The notes beneath the pieces were generated by a model. The model searched no databases, was not told the DNA's origin, and saw only the letters and a program-made list of their open reading frames with translations. Below, one piece after another: positions 14,422-21,689 of a DNA stretch of 24,638 bases. Position 1 is the first letter of the stretch. Each line of letters starts with the position of its first letter. This DNA is from JBBQWZ01 sp038210135 (GTDB lineage Bacteria > Acidobacteriota > Terriglobia > Bryobacterales > Bryobacteraceae). Both the position numbers and the translations under genes were made by a program. The stretch lies in NCBI GenBank assembly GCA_038210135.1, contig JBBQWZ010000062.1, positions 1-24,638 of the forward strand, in the 5' to 3' direction.

Positions 14422-15411
14422 CTACGCGAGATCGTCGACGATGTCCGGACGCTCCATCGCGAAGGCCATGTACTCCACGCGCACCTTGCTGCGCGCCGGA
14501 ATCCAGCGGAAGCCGGGAACGCCGAATAGCGATCCGCGATCAATCATTTTGCGCCGCGATTCGGGAATCGGCGAAGCCCCGAATTCCATACCGCGGGTCA
14601 TGGTCCTGCCGTTCCACGGCGCGGAAGCACGGCTGTGATTTTCGTCCCAGATTCCGAGCCACGGAAAATCTTCGCGCTGCCAGGAGTAGCCGAAAAGCAA
14701 CTTCGACTTGGGCGAGTGCGCTAGAAAGAACGCCTGCTTACGATGCGGATCCATCAGGTGGGTGCTGAAGCCGCCGGAGCTTGTGCGCTTGGTGTAGGTC
14801 AGCATGCTTTCGCCGCCGGCCATCGGCCAGGTGAAGACCTCGCCGGCGATGGTCATCGATTTCGCGACCGGCGCACGGAACTGGGTGACGCCGCGCTCGA
14901 GGAACGGGGGCCCCAGCGTGACGTGCTGCGTCCAAGCGACTGGCCGGTCATGCGCCGAAAGGTTCTCCACCTCTTCGACGAAATGAACTTCCTGGCCATG
15001 CAGGCGAACCTGCCGCTCCACCATCAATTGCGCCAGCGGCATCCGCACCCGCATCACCAGCTTCTGATCGATCGCCTCGGTCCAATAGGTATTCACGGAC
15101 GCCTCGCCGTGGACGGTGAGTCCGGCGGCAACCTCCGTGGCCGACGGCGTTCCGAAGGTGTCGAGACACAGATTGTGGCCCATGATTCCGGCTAGCAGCT
15201 TGCTCTCGGAGTCCGCTCCGTACTCCGGATGTTTCGTCAGGTCGTAGCTGGACGGCTCGATAGAGGGCCACGGCGGCGTCCACAGAGGATTGACGCCGGT
15301 CGCCTTGTGAAGAATTTCGGCGACGTGTCCACCCTCTATGAGCAGCGTTACTCGAAGGTGGTCATTTTCGATTTGAACAGCGCGGCGTCCGCGATAGAGG
15401 ACCTCAGGCAT
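14422..15411 (-). CDS. Galactose mutarotase-like protein (aldose 1-epimerase superfamily), function unknown
   Basis: The 329-residue protein has the look of the mutarotase-like beta-sandwich: an opening strand pattern VQIENDHLRVTLLIEGGHVAEILHKATGVNPLW, a central VERQVRLHGQEVHFVEEVENLS, then WTQHVTLGPPFLE with a His-containing strand, and a C-terminal WLGIWDENHSRASAPWNGRTMTRGMEFGASP. This resembles DUF4432/aldose epimerase relatives that bind sugars. There is no signal peptide. It is divergent from the small exported protein with only 14 bp between start codons. No Shine-Dalgarno sequence is seen; TACAAT lies 9 nt upstream of the ATG. Superfamily assignment is moderate and substrate unknown. 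Confidence 0.75.
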   Translation of the reverse strand: MPEVLYRGRRAVQIENDHLRVTLLIEGGHVAEILHKATGVNPLWTPPWPSIEPSSYDLTKHPEYGADSESKLLAGIMGHNLCLDTFGTPSATEVAAGLTVHGEASVNTYWTEAIDQKLVMRVRMPLAQLMVERQVRLHGQEVHFVEEVENLSAHDRPVAWTQHVTLGPPFLERGVTQFRAPVAKSMTIAGEVFTWPMAGGESMLTYTKRTSSGGFSTHLMDPHRKQAFFLAHSPKSKLLFGYSWQREDFPWLGIWDENHSRASAPWNGRTMTRGMEFGASPIPESRRKMIDRGSLFGVPGFRWIPARSKVRVEYMAFAMERPDIVDDLA

Positions 15412-15428
15412 ACTATGGTCATTGTATG
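15409..15428. promoter_or_regulatory. Overlapping divergent -10-like elements
   Basis: On the minus strand TACAAT (15426-15421) ends 9 nt before the ATG at 15411. On the plus strand TACTAT (15411-15416) ends 9 nt before the ATG at 15426. Each hexamer touches the neighbour's start codon, so each promoter core would lie inside or next to the other gene. Neither gene has a Shine-Dalgarno sequence. No -35 boxes are recognisable. Confidence 0.4.
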
Positions 15429-16007
15429 CCGGTGCTTCTGCTGTTCGCGTTTTTACTCAGCTTCGAGTACTGGGATCGGCCTCCGGAACAATGGACGCAG
15501 GACCAGGTGGAGACCATCCTCACGGCGTCTCCTTGGGGCCGCATCATCGAAGGAAGCGGGCGTATGCAGGGTCCTCCCGTACTGATGTATCTCGCCAGCG
15601 CGGAGCCGCTACGGCTCGCCGAAGAGGAGCTTCGGCGGCGCGACAAGAAGCCTCGACGCGAAGACATGCTCGCCGAGGAATATCGAGCGTGGCTAGCGGA
15701 GGACGGCGGAAAGCATATTGTCCTGGCGGTTCGCGTGATGGATGCGCGGGCGTTCGACGACGCCAAAGAAGTGAAGCGAATGGAGAAGGATTGTAGTTTG
15801 AAGATCGGGAAGAAGAAGGTGAAAATCGACGGACATTTCCCGCCATCTTCAACGGATCCGTTTCTGCGGCTGGCGTTCCCGCGGGATGGCGCCGAGAACG
15901 AGAAGATGCTGCAATTCGAGCTGTACCTTCCGGGCGTACCGCTCCCTTTCCGGATCGCGGAGTTCCTCGTGAAGGACATGATTTACAAAGGCAAGATCGG
16001 GTTCTGA
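15426..16007 (+). CDS. Small exported protein of unknown function
   Basis: The 193-residue protein starts with a short hydrophobic segment (MPVLLLFAFLLSF) that fits a signal peptide or anchor, without a lipobox Cys. It then has YWDRPPEQWTQDQVETILTASPWG; a W-T-x-x-x-x-x-x-L-x-x-SPW motif that I recall from many uncharacterised acidobacterial secreted proteins. The middle is Arg/Glu/Lys-rich and helical (about 58-90) and the C-terminus is beta-rich. It is probably periplasmic. It diverges from the mutarotase-like gene and is followed by a terminator hairpin. No function can be assigned. Confidence 0.8.
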   Translation: MPVLLLFAFLLSFEYWDRPPEQWTQDQVETILTASPWGRIIEGSGRMQGPPVLMYLASAEPLRLAEEELRRRDKKPRREDMLAEEYRAWLAEDGGKHIVLAVRVMDARAFDDAKEVKRMEKDCSLKIGKKKVKIDGHFPPSSTDPFLRLAFPRDGAENEKMLQFELYLPGVPLPFRIAEFLVKDMIYKGKIGF

Positions 16008-16016
16008 CAAAAGAAA

Positions 16017-16040
16017 AGGCGCCAGGTTTTCCCGGCGCCT
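16017..16040. terminator. Bidirectional rho-independent terminator
   Basis: AGGCGCC (16017-16023) pairs with GGCGCCT (16034-16040) around a 10-nt loop between two convergent genes. On the minus strand the stem is followed by TTTTCTTTT; on the plus strand by GCCTTTCGTTTT. It can serve both genes. Confidence 0.85.
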
Positions 16041-16061
16041 GCCTTTCGTTTTAGAGGCTGT

Positions 16062-17450
16062 TTACGCCTTCTTGCCCATCTTTTCGATCTCGTTGAAATA
16101 CACTTTGCGGCCTTCGTCGAGCGACTGATTAGCCAGCATCACCGCGATCGAATCCTGTAATCCAACTTCGACGTCGGCCCGCGGCCGGGCGCCAGTGCGG
16201 CAGGCATCGAAGAAGCTTTCGAGTTCGGTGTCGACCGGATTCTTCTGTTCTTCGGGAACCAGGACGCCCTTCTGATACAGCCAGCGGCGCGCGAACTTCA
16301 TTTCGCGTTCGAGGAAGCCGTCGTTGTTCGAAGGCAGTTCCTTGTTTAATAGCACTGGCAGCGCACGGCCACCAGCGGCGGACACCATGGTCGCGCCAGC
16401 TTTATAGGGGGCTTCCTTCTTATCGCCCGCGACGGCGACCTGCGGCTTGGGCGGTTCCGGATACCACATGGCGGTGGCCGGATGCGTGTCGTCGCCGACC
16501 GTGATGTGGACGGCGCCCTGCGTACCTAGGATCAGCTCGCCCATTTCGGTCCGCGTGCCGTTCAGCAGCGGAAGGTGCGAGTTGGTGCAGATCGACGAGA
16601 AGGTCATCTTCTTGCCGTTCGGATATTTGAAGATCAGGTATTCGTTGTCGTAAATATCGCGCCCGTCGTGGAGCGTATCGAGGCCGGCGAGGCCCATCAC
16701 GAATTCCGGAGTCGCGCCCAGCATCCAGTCCGCGATGTCGATCTGGTGCGAAGCCAATTCCGCGGTCAATCCGCCCGAGTATTCGCGGAACAGGCGCCAG
16801 TTCTTCATGCGATCCTTCTTCGGATCGCCCTTCATGGTCCAGCCCGGGTTGCGGTGCCACTGCGCGTGGACGTGCTTCACGTCGCCGAGGATGCCTTTGT
16901 CGATCATCTCTTTGACGGTCTGGTAATAGACGCTGTAGCGGCGCTGCAGACCCGTCTGGATGACCTGCTTCGGATACTGGGCGGCTAGTGCACGGAGCCC
17001 GTGCACTTCATCCGGCTTGAACACCAGGCTCTTCTCGCAAAACACGTGCTTGCCCGATTGCAGGACATCGCGCGTGACCGGGAAGTGCATGAACAGCGGC
17101 GTGGTAACCCACACGGCGTCGATGTTCTTCTGCGCCAGCAACTCGCGATAGTCTTTGAACTTTTGCGGATTGGTGCCGATCGTTTCCGCGCCGCGGTTGA
17201 GCGCCGTTTCGTCGATATCGCAAATCGCCACGCAGCGGCCGGCGTCGATCGATTTGAGATGCTTCAGCAGGTATGATCCGCGGCTTCCCGTACCGACCAT
17301 GCCAAACTGCACCTTGTCGTTGGCGGCTCGGACTTTTTGAATGAACGGGGCGCCGAACTGCGAAATCGCGGCTCCGGCTACGGCGGCTCCGCCGGCAATC
17401 TTCACCGCGTCGCGGCGAGTGGGCTTCTTGTTCTCAGGGTTTTTGGGCAT
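16062..17450 (-). CDS. Gfo/Idh/MocA family oxidoreductase, Tat-exported
   Basis: The 462-residue protein begins with a twin-arginine signal: TRRDAVK (Arg 12 and 13) then an Ala/Gly-rich hydrophobic stretch to about residue 34. The Rossmann motif GMVGTGSRG (50-58) binds NAD(P), and SGKHVFCEKS (132-141) holds the conserved EK(P/S) Lys 140. The second domain has SHQIDIADWMLG, the usual active-site His region. Such enzymes oxidise or reduce sugars and related compounds; periplasmic members with bound cofactor are frequent in Acidobacteria and Planctomycetes. GAGG lies 7 nt before the ATG. It converges with the exported-protein gene across a terminator and diverges from the crotonase gene. Confidence 0.95.
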   Translation of the reverse strand: MPKNPENKKPTRRDAVKIAGGAAVAGAAISQFGAPFIQKVRAANDKVQFGMVGTGSRGSYLLKHLKSIDAGRCVAICDIDETALNRGAETIGTNPQKFKDYRELLAQKNIDAVWVTTPLFMHFPVTRDVLQSGKHVFCEKSLVFKPDEVHGLRALAAQYPKQVIQTGLQRRYSVYYQTVKEMIDKGILGDVKHVHAQWHRNPGWTMKGDPKKDRMKNWRLFREYSGGLTAELASHQIDIADWMLGATPEFVMGLAGLDTLHDGRDIYDNEYLIFKYPNGKKMTFSSICTNSHLPLLNGTRTEMGELILGTQGAVHITVGDDTHPATAMWYPEPPKPQVAVAGDKKEAPYKAGATMVSAAGGRALPVLLNKELPSNNDGFLEREMKFARRWLYQKGVLVPEEQKNPVDTELESFFDACRTGARPRADVEVGLQDSIAVMLANQSLDEGRKVYFNEIEKMGKKA

Positions 17451-17556
17451 CGGAAATCCTCGGCAAAATGACAGGGTAGTTCTTCAAAGTTAGAGTTTAG
17501 CGCGCCGGCGGAACACTTTTTGGATGCAGTCGCCGAAAGCGCGGTTACCGCCGCCG

Positions 17557-17562
17557 TATCAT
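17557..17562 (+). promoter_or_regulatory. Possible -10 element (TATCAT) for the crotonase gene
   Basis: TATCAT ends 9 nt before the ATG at 17572, and no Shine-Dalgarno sequence is present. A second AT-rich hexamer, TAATAC, overlaps at 17564-17569. The -35 position shows no match. Confidence 0.3.
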
Positions 17563-17571
17563 GTAATACCT

Positions 17572-18387
17572 ATGTCCACTTCTGACAGCAAGGCTCTTCG
17601 GGTCGAAATCGCGGAGCAGATCGCGACGGTCACGATGCTCGGGCCGGGCAAGGGCAACGCGATGGGACCGGATTTCTTCCGCGAACTGCCGGAGGTGTTC
17701 CGAAAGCTGGAGGCGGACGACGACGTCCGCGTGGCCGTGATTCGCGGCTCCGGCGATCATTTCTGTTTTGGTCTGGACCTGATGGCGATGGGCGGAGGGC
17801 TGAATTCCGCTGGTCTCGTCAACGAGCGGACCCGCTTCCTGGACCATCTGACCGAATTGCAGGATTCGATCTCAAGCGTCGCTGGCTGCCGGAAGCCGGT
17901 GATCGCGGCGGTGCACGGGTGGTGCATCGGAGGTGGCGTGGACCTGATCACCGCTTGCGATATCCGGCTCTGCTCCGCCGAAACGAAATTCAGCGTGCGC
18001 GAAGTGCGCGTCGCCATGGTCGCCGATCTCGGAACTCTGCAGCGGCTTCCCTACATCATCGGCGACGGAGCCACGCGCGACCTCGCCATGACCGGCGCCG
18101 ATATCCTCGCCGACCGCGCCCTCCGCCTCGGCCTGGTCAGCGATGTGTACGCAACTCCCGCTGAACTCGCGGAAGCCGCGCACGCGAAGGCGCTCGACAT
18201 CGCGGCGAATCCTCCGCATGCCGTGCAGGGAATCAAGCGCGTCATGAATCACGAGCGCGAGAACGCCGTCCGGCGAAATCTCGAATTCGTGGGAGCATGG
18301 AATTCCGCTTTCATGGCGTCCGCCGATTTGCAGGAAGCCATGTTGGCGTTTCGCGAGCGCCGTCCGCCGAAGTATCAAGGCAAGTAG
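17572..18387 (+). CDS. Crotonase family; delta(3,5)-delta(2,4)-dienoyl-CoA isomerase-like
   Basis: The 271-residue protein is an enoyl-CoA hydratase/isomerase. The oxyanion-hole regions are GDHFCFGLDLMAMGG and HGWCIGGGVDL. Three acidic residues, Asp 124 (GGGVD), Glu 144 (SVREV) and Asp 152 (VADLGTLQRLP), have the same spacing (20 and 8) as the Asp176/Glu196/Asp204 set of rat dienoyl-CoA isomerase, and the surrounding sequence is close to that enzyme. It would shift double bonds in 3,5-dienoyl-CoA intermediates during unsaturated fatty acid breakdown. The ATG at 17572 is preferred; the frame opens at ATG 17524 but the added 16 residues are proline-rich and unlike the family. It ends 2 bp from the convergent BrkB gene. 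Confidence 0.92.
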   Translation: MSTSDSKALRVEIAEQIATVTMLGPGKGNAMGPDFFRELPEVFRKLEADDDVRVAVIRGSGDHFCFGLDLMAMGGGLNSAGLVNERTRFLDHLTELQDSISSVAGCRKPVIAAVHGWCIGGGVDLITACDIRLCSAETKFSVREVRVAMVADLGTLQRLPYIIGDGATRDLAMTGADILADRALRLGLVSDVYATPAELAEAAHAKALDIAANPPHAVQGIKRVMNHERENAVRRNLEFVGAWNSAFMASADLQEAMLAFRERRPPKYQGK

Positions 18388-18389
18388 AT

Positions 18390-19235
18390 CTAACGAATCG
18401 GCGCCGCCGGCTGGATGTCCTTTGGAATCGTGACCAGCCGCTGGCGCGCCGACCATTCCGCGCCGGCCAGAATCAGCATGGACGCGAAGAAGGACCAAAA
18501 CAGGATGGCCACCGAATACTGGAACGGTCCGTATTCCTTCGCCAGCTTGGCTTGAAACCAGGGCCACATCAGCAGGTTGATGTACTTCAAAACTTCAAGC
18601 AGCAGGCCGACGCAAATGGCGGCGGCGACGATGCGGTTCCTCGGTACCGGTCCGTTTGGCAGCAGCCAATAAATCAGGAACAGCGTAAGGATGACCAGCG
18701 GTACGGCGGCGACCTTAAAGATCAACACACTCACGAAAGCGGTTACGCTGCCGGAGCCGAACGCTTTGACCATGTAGCCGGAGTTGATTGCGGTCAATGA
18801 GGTGGACAGCAGCGCCATGCTGCCGCACGAGAAAATCAGCGCCAGGCTGATGATCTGATTCTTGAGGAAACTGCGATTGGTGGTGATGCCCCAAACGCGA
18901 TTCAGTGCGACTTCGAGCGGCTCGAAGACCCCGTTGGCGGTAAAAAGCAACAGCCCGATGGAGCCATATTGCAGAGGCCCGCGCGATTCCACCGTGGCGA
19001 TCAGATTCCGTTTGATGAAGTCGCCGGCAGTCTCCGGAAAGTAATCGTGGAGCGCGACGTAGATCGCCTCGACGGCGGCGTTCCAGTGAAATACGTACCG
19101 GCACAACGACAGAATCACGATCAGGAACGGGAAGAACGACAGCAACACGTTGGCGGCAACCGAGAACGCATACACGTGGACCTCGGTTTCCATCCAGTAG
19201 TGAAAGGTCGGGCGAAGCCAGCGGAAGAGGCGCAT
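18390..19235 (-). CDS. YihY/BrkB family inner membrane protein
   Basis: The 281-residue protein has six or so membrane helices and the family pattern: AFSVAANVLLSFFPFLIVILSL near the N-terminus, GPLQYGSIGLLLFTANGVFEPLEVALNRVWGI in the middle, and YGPFQYSVAILFWSFFASMLILAGAEW at the end. The family was once called ribonuclease BN in error; its function is unsettled (transport or envelope roles have been proposed). The ATG lies 2 nt after the VapC stop (TAG-TC-ATG), with no Shine-Dalgarno sequence of its own, so its translation is probably coupled to the toxin gene. Confidence 0.93.
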   Translation of the reverse strand: MRLFRWLRPTFHYWMETEVHVYAFSVAANVLLSFFPFLIVILSLCRYVFHWNAAVEAIYVALHDYFPETAGDFIKRNLIATVESRGPLQYGSIGLLLFTANGVFEPLEVALNRVWGITTNRSFLKNQIISLALIFSCGSMALLSTSLTAINSGYMVKAFGSGSVTAFVSVLIFKVAAVPLVILTLFLIYWLLPNGPVPRNRIVAAAICVGLLLEVLKYINLLMWPWFQAKLAKEYGPFQYSVAILFWSFFASMLILAGAEWSARQRLVTIPKDIQPAAPIR

Positions 19236-19237
19236 GA

Positions 19238-19624
19238 CTACCAGATGGTCCGGACAGGATAGCGCCGGATCAGCGGGTCCGGCGTGAGGAGGGCCATTCC
19301 ATGCAGGATAGCTTGGGCGATCAGCATGCGATCAAAAGGGTCGTTGTGGAATTTTGGCAGTTGGGCGGCGTAGAGGGCGGCTTCGTCGTCGATCGGCAGG
19401 CTCAGAATTCCGTGGGCCTGACGATGGTGTGGGACGAATTCCGAGACGGGCATGCGGATCTCGAGTCGTTTTGAGTGGTACTTAATCGCCAGTTCCCAGG
19501 TGGACGCGGCGCTGAGGTAGGCTTCGTTCGCGGTGTCAGAGAGGAGGCGTGCGGCGCTCTCAGACAAAGCAGATTGATTCGAGGTCAGCCATAAGAACGA
19601 GCAGGTGTCGAGAAGCAACTTCAC
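19238..19624 (-). CDS. vapC: VapC-type PIN-domain toxin
   Basis: The 128-residue protein has the PIN-domain acidic set Asp 6 (LLLDTC), Glu 44 (STWELAIK), Asp 95/98 (HNDPFDRMLIAQA) and Asp 116 (TPDPLIRRY), which binds Mg2+ for RNA cleavage. The subgroup with the DPFDR motif usually pairs with Phd-type antitoxins. The start is GTG at 19624, overlapping the antitoxin stop by four bases (GTGA). All acidic residues are present, so it should be active. It would cleave RNA, the target being unknown. Confidence 0.93.
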   Translation of the reverse strand: MKLLLDTCSFLWLTSNQSALSESAARLLSDTANEAYLSAASTWELAIKYHSKRLEIRMPVSEFVPHHRQAHGILSLPIDDEAALYAAQLPKFHNDPFDRMLIAQAILHGMALLTPDPLIRRYPVRTIW

Positions 19625-19866
19625 TCAGGCGGGCCACCGTAGAAGGCTTCGAGGAGATCATCCGGAAGCGGGTCCCAGAACGAATCGGGGATATGGACCA
19701 GCCCCGTCGCCAAACCCATCGGGCGGGGGGCGCGGGTCTTCTTTGGAAGCAGCTTCAGCTCCGCGATCGGCTCGTTCCGTTTGCAGATTACGAGCGTTTC
19801 GCCTACGGCTAACTCTTCCAAGTACTTGGAAAGGTTAGTCTTGACCTCGTGGATGTTCGCCTTCAT
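19621..19866 (-). CDS. Phd/YefM-type antitoxin
   Basis: This 81-residue protein has the Phd/YefM N-terminal fold: MKANIHEVKTNLSKYLEEL, then GETLVICKRNEPIAELKLL. This domain dimerises and binds DNA. The C-terminal half (PIPDSFWDPLPDDLLEAF-like, acidic and aromatic) is the usual toxin-wrapping tail. It is the first gene of the module and overlaps vapC by four bases. An inverted repeat just upstream of the ATG is a likely autoregulatory operator. No Shine-Dalgarno sequence is visible. Confidence 0.93.
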   Translation of the reverse strand: MKANIHEVKTNLSKYLEELAVGETLVICKRNEPIAELKLLPKKTRAPRPMGLATGLVHIPDSFWDPLPDDLLEAFYGGPPE

Positions 19867-19869
19867 AAC

Positions 19870-19889
19870 TTAGTCCACTACTAGACTAA
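19870..19889. promoter_or_regulatory. Likely antitoxin operator (inverted repeat)
   Basis: TTAGTC (19870-19875) and GACTAA (19884-19889) are perfect inverted arms separated by 8 bp, within an AT-rich stretch 3 bp upstream of the antitoxin start. Phd-family antitoxins repress their own promoter through short palindromes of this type. It also lies only 8 bp from the stop of the CPBP protease gene. Confidence 0.6.
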
Positions 19890-19897
19890 CATGTGAA

Positions 19898-20662
19898 CTA
19901 GATTGGTTCAGGAAACGTGGGACGTGTCTGCAAAAGCGACAAGGCGAAGAAGGTCAGGTTGTAGGTCGCGTGCATTAGGAAAGAGGATGCGGTGGAGCCG
20001 GTGATCAAGCGCGTGACGCCGAAAATCGTTCCAGCGGATCCGACCAGGAAGATATGCTGCCACGACCAGGAGTATTGCGGTCCGTGCAGCAGCGCGAACG
20101 CCAGAGCGGTACCGGTTACGGCGGCGATCGCGCCAAAACTGCGGCGGAACAGCGGCAGCAGGAATCCGCGAAAGGCAAGTTCTTCGGCTAAGGGACCTAA
20201 CAGCACCGCGAACAATCCGACGAGCGCGACTTCGGTTGTGGACTGCATCATCCCTTCGAACGGATTGCGGATCACCGGCGCGCGTAGCATCATACCGAGC
20301 ATCCCCACCGAAATGGCGAGCACGGGTCCGATCAAAATCGGCCAAATCGCACCCGACAAAGAAAGCGTCCAGCCGAGCGATCCGAACAGCGGGCGGCCGT
20401 AGCGCGCTATAAACAGTTGCCGCAATCCTCCGAAGAGGAACAGATACGTCAGCAGCTGCCCGCCCAGATTTTGAACTACTGGACGCTTGAAGAACGCGGA
20501 CCACAGCATTCCGCCACCGGCAATCGCGAGAACAGCCAGCAGCACTGCCGGCAGGACCATTCCGACGAACATGGCGACGTCTTCGTAGCCCCAGAATGGA
20601 TACGCAGGCGGAGCTTCGGCGATCGGTTTTGGATCCACTGGCGGATCGCCGGAAGGGTTCAC
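19898..20662 (-). CDS. CPBP family intramembrane metalloprotease
   Basis: The 254-residue membrane protein has the CPBP/Abi (CAAX protease-like) motifs: EELAFR (Glu 160, Glu 161, Arg 165), FALLH (Phe 189, His 193) and FLMHATYN with His 231. Several hydrophobic helices surround them, and the N-terminus is a Pro-rich cytoplasmic tail. Bacterial members cleave membrane or bacteriocin-related peptides; the substrate is unknown. The start is GTG at 20662, one base after the stop of the preceding gene and 6 nt after GGAGGA, so it is cotranscribed with it. Confidence 0.92.
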   Translation of the reverse strand: MNPSGDPPVDPKPIAEAPPAYPFWGYEDVAMFVGMVLPAVLLAVLAIAGGGMLWSAFFKRPVVQNLGGQLLTYLFLFGGLRQLFIARYGRPLFGSLGWTLSLSGAIWPILIGPVLAISVGMLGMMLRAPVIRNPFEGMMQSTTEVALVGLFAVLLGPLAEELAFRGFLLPLFRRSFGAIAAVTGTALAFALLHGPQYSWSWQHIFLVGSAGTIFGVTRLITGSTASSFLMHATYNLTFFALSLLQTRPTFPEPI

Positions 20663-20663
20663 T

Positions 20664-21614
20664 TCATTCCTCCACGAGTGCGGCGGCCAGCAGCGGAATC
20701 ATCAATTCGTGATGGCCTGTAATCGCGTAGCCCTGGCCGCCGGATTGCGCGTGAGGGCGCTTGACGACGTTCGCCGTGGGCCGATAATGCTGCAGGAAAT
20801 CGAAGTTCGCGGTTGTGAATTCGCCCAGCGGATACCCGAGATTCCGGACTACGGAGACAGCTTTCAAGAATACTTCGGGCAATACCACTGCGGATCCGAC
20901 GTTGAGGTACACACCGCCGTGGTCCAATTCACGAACGATCGAACACAGCAGCTGAAAATCCTGGTGCGTCGCCGCGCCGATGGCTGATCCGACGGCTTGC
21001 GGATGCGTATGCGGAGTATCGGTACCGACGGCGACGTGCACCGTCACCGGAACTCCGGCGCGATACGTTTCGTACAGCAGGCAATACGGCGCGAATTTCG
21101 GCTTCGCGATTTCGGTGATGCGGCGGCCCAATGCCTCGCCCATTCCGAGTCCGTCGCGGACTCCGGCGACGATCGCTTCGTTCATTTCGCGGCCGGTTTC
21201 CTCGGCCGCGCCGAAGCGCCCGTCGGGAAGAACAGCTTCCACATCTTCACTGGTCGAGCCCACGATGCCGATCTCGAAATCGTGAATCGAGGCGGCGCCA
21301 TTCATTACGAAACCGGTGACGAAGCCGCGCTTCATGAGGTCCAGCAACACGGGCGCGAGACCCACCTTCACGACATGCCCGCCGATGCCCCAAAGGATCG
21401 CGCGCTTTTCCGCGCGTGCTTTTCGAATCGCCGCTACGACGGCGCGAAACGAATCGCCGGCGAGGATTTTAGGGAGGGAGTCGAGGAACGCGTTGACGCC
21501 GCCCTTCGCGTACGCCGTGCCGAAATCCTCGACGCGGACCTTGCCGCCGCGCGCCTCGATTGGCACTGTCTTCAACGCCTCAAAGGTCAGCGGTTTCTGC
21601 TTATAACGGCTCAA
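20664..21614 (-). CDS. Deoxyhypusine synthase-like protein, function unknown
   Basis: The protein has 316 residues from the chosen start. Segments AILWGIGGHVVKVGLAPVLLDLMKRGFVTGFVMNGAASIHDFE, then GSTSEDVEA, resemble the NAD-binding part of deoxyhypusine synthase-like proteins (G-x-G, mobile-domain V-T-x-x-x-x-x-G-A-x-x-x-HD-x-E). Later GTDTPHTHPQA and LDHGGVYLNVGSAVVLPEVFLK are conserved-looking but not familiar. Bacteria lack eIF5A, so a true hypusine role is unlikely; bacterial homologues can make homospermidine or are uncharacterised. The start TTG at 21614 has GGAG 6 nt upstream. A GTG at 21641 gives 325 residues but lies in a dispersed repeat and has no ribosome site. It overlaps no gene and precedes the CPBP gene by 1 bp. 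Confidence 0.7.
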   Translation of the reverse strand: MSRYKQKPLTFEALKTVPIEARGGKVRVEDFGTAYAKGGVNAFLDSLPKILAGDSFRAVVAAIRKARAEKRAILWGIGGHVVKVGLAPVLLDLMKRGFVTGFVMNGAASIHDFEIGIVGSTSEDVEAVLPDGRFGAAEETGREMNEAIVAGVRDGLGMGEALGRRITEIAKPKFAPYCLLYETYRAGVPVTVHVAVGTDTPHTHPQAVGSAIGAATHQDFQLLCSIVRELDHGGVYLNVGSAVVLPEVFLKAVSVVRNLGYPLGEFTTANFDFLQHYRPTANVVKRPHAQSGGQGYAITGHHELMIPLLAAALVEE

Positions 21615-21637
21615 CGTATTCTCCAAAATTGCGCTGG

Positions 21638-21680
21638 GCACTTACTTCGCGAGACTAGTCTCGCTTCGTGCGCGCCTCGA
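21638..21680 (+). repeat. Dispersed 43-bp intergenic repeat (copy 2)
   Basis: This copy shares GCACTTACT at its start and 23 identical bases at its end (21658-21680) with 7704-7747. Its middle is a perfect 16-bp palindrome, GCGAGACTAGTCTCGC (21649-21664), which could form a hairpin between uvrA and the downstream gene on the minus strand. Confidence 0.75.
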
Positions 21681-21689
21681 CAGGATTCT

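Noticed and set aside
21615..21641. GTG 21641 as the start of the deoxyhypusine synthase-like protein
   Set aside because: It overlaps a dispersed repeat and lacks a ribosome site, while TTG 21614 has GGAG at 6 nt. It remains possible.
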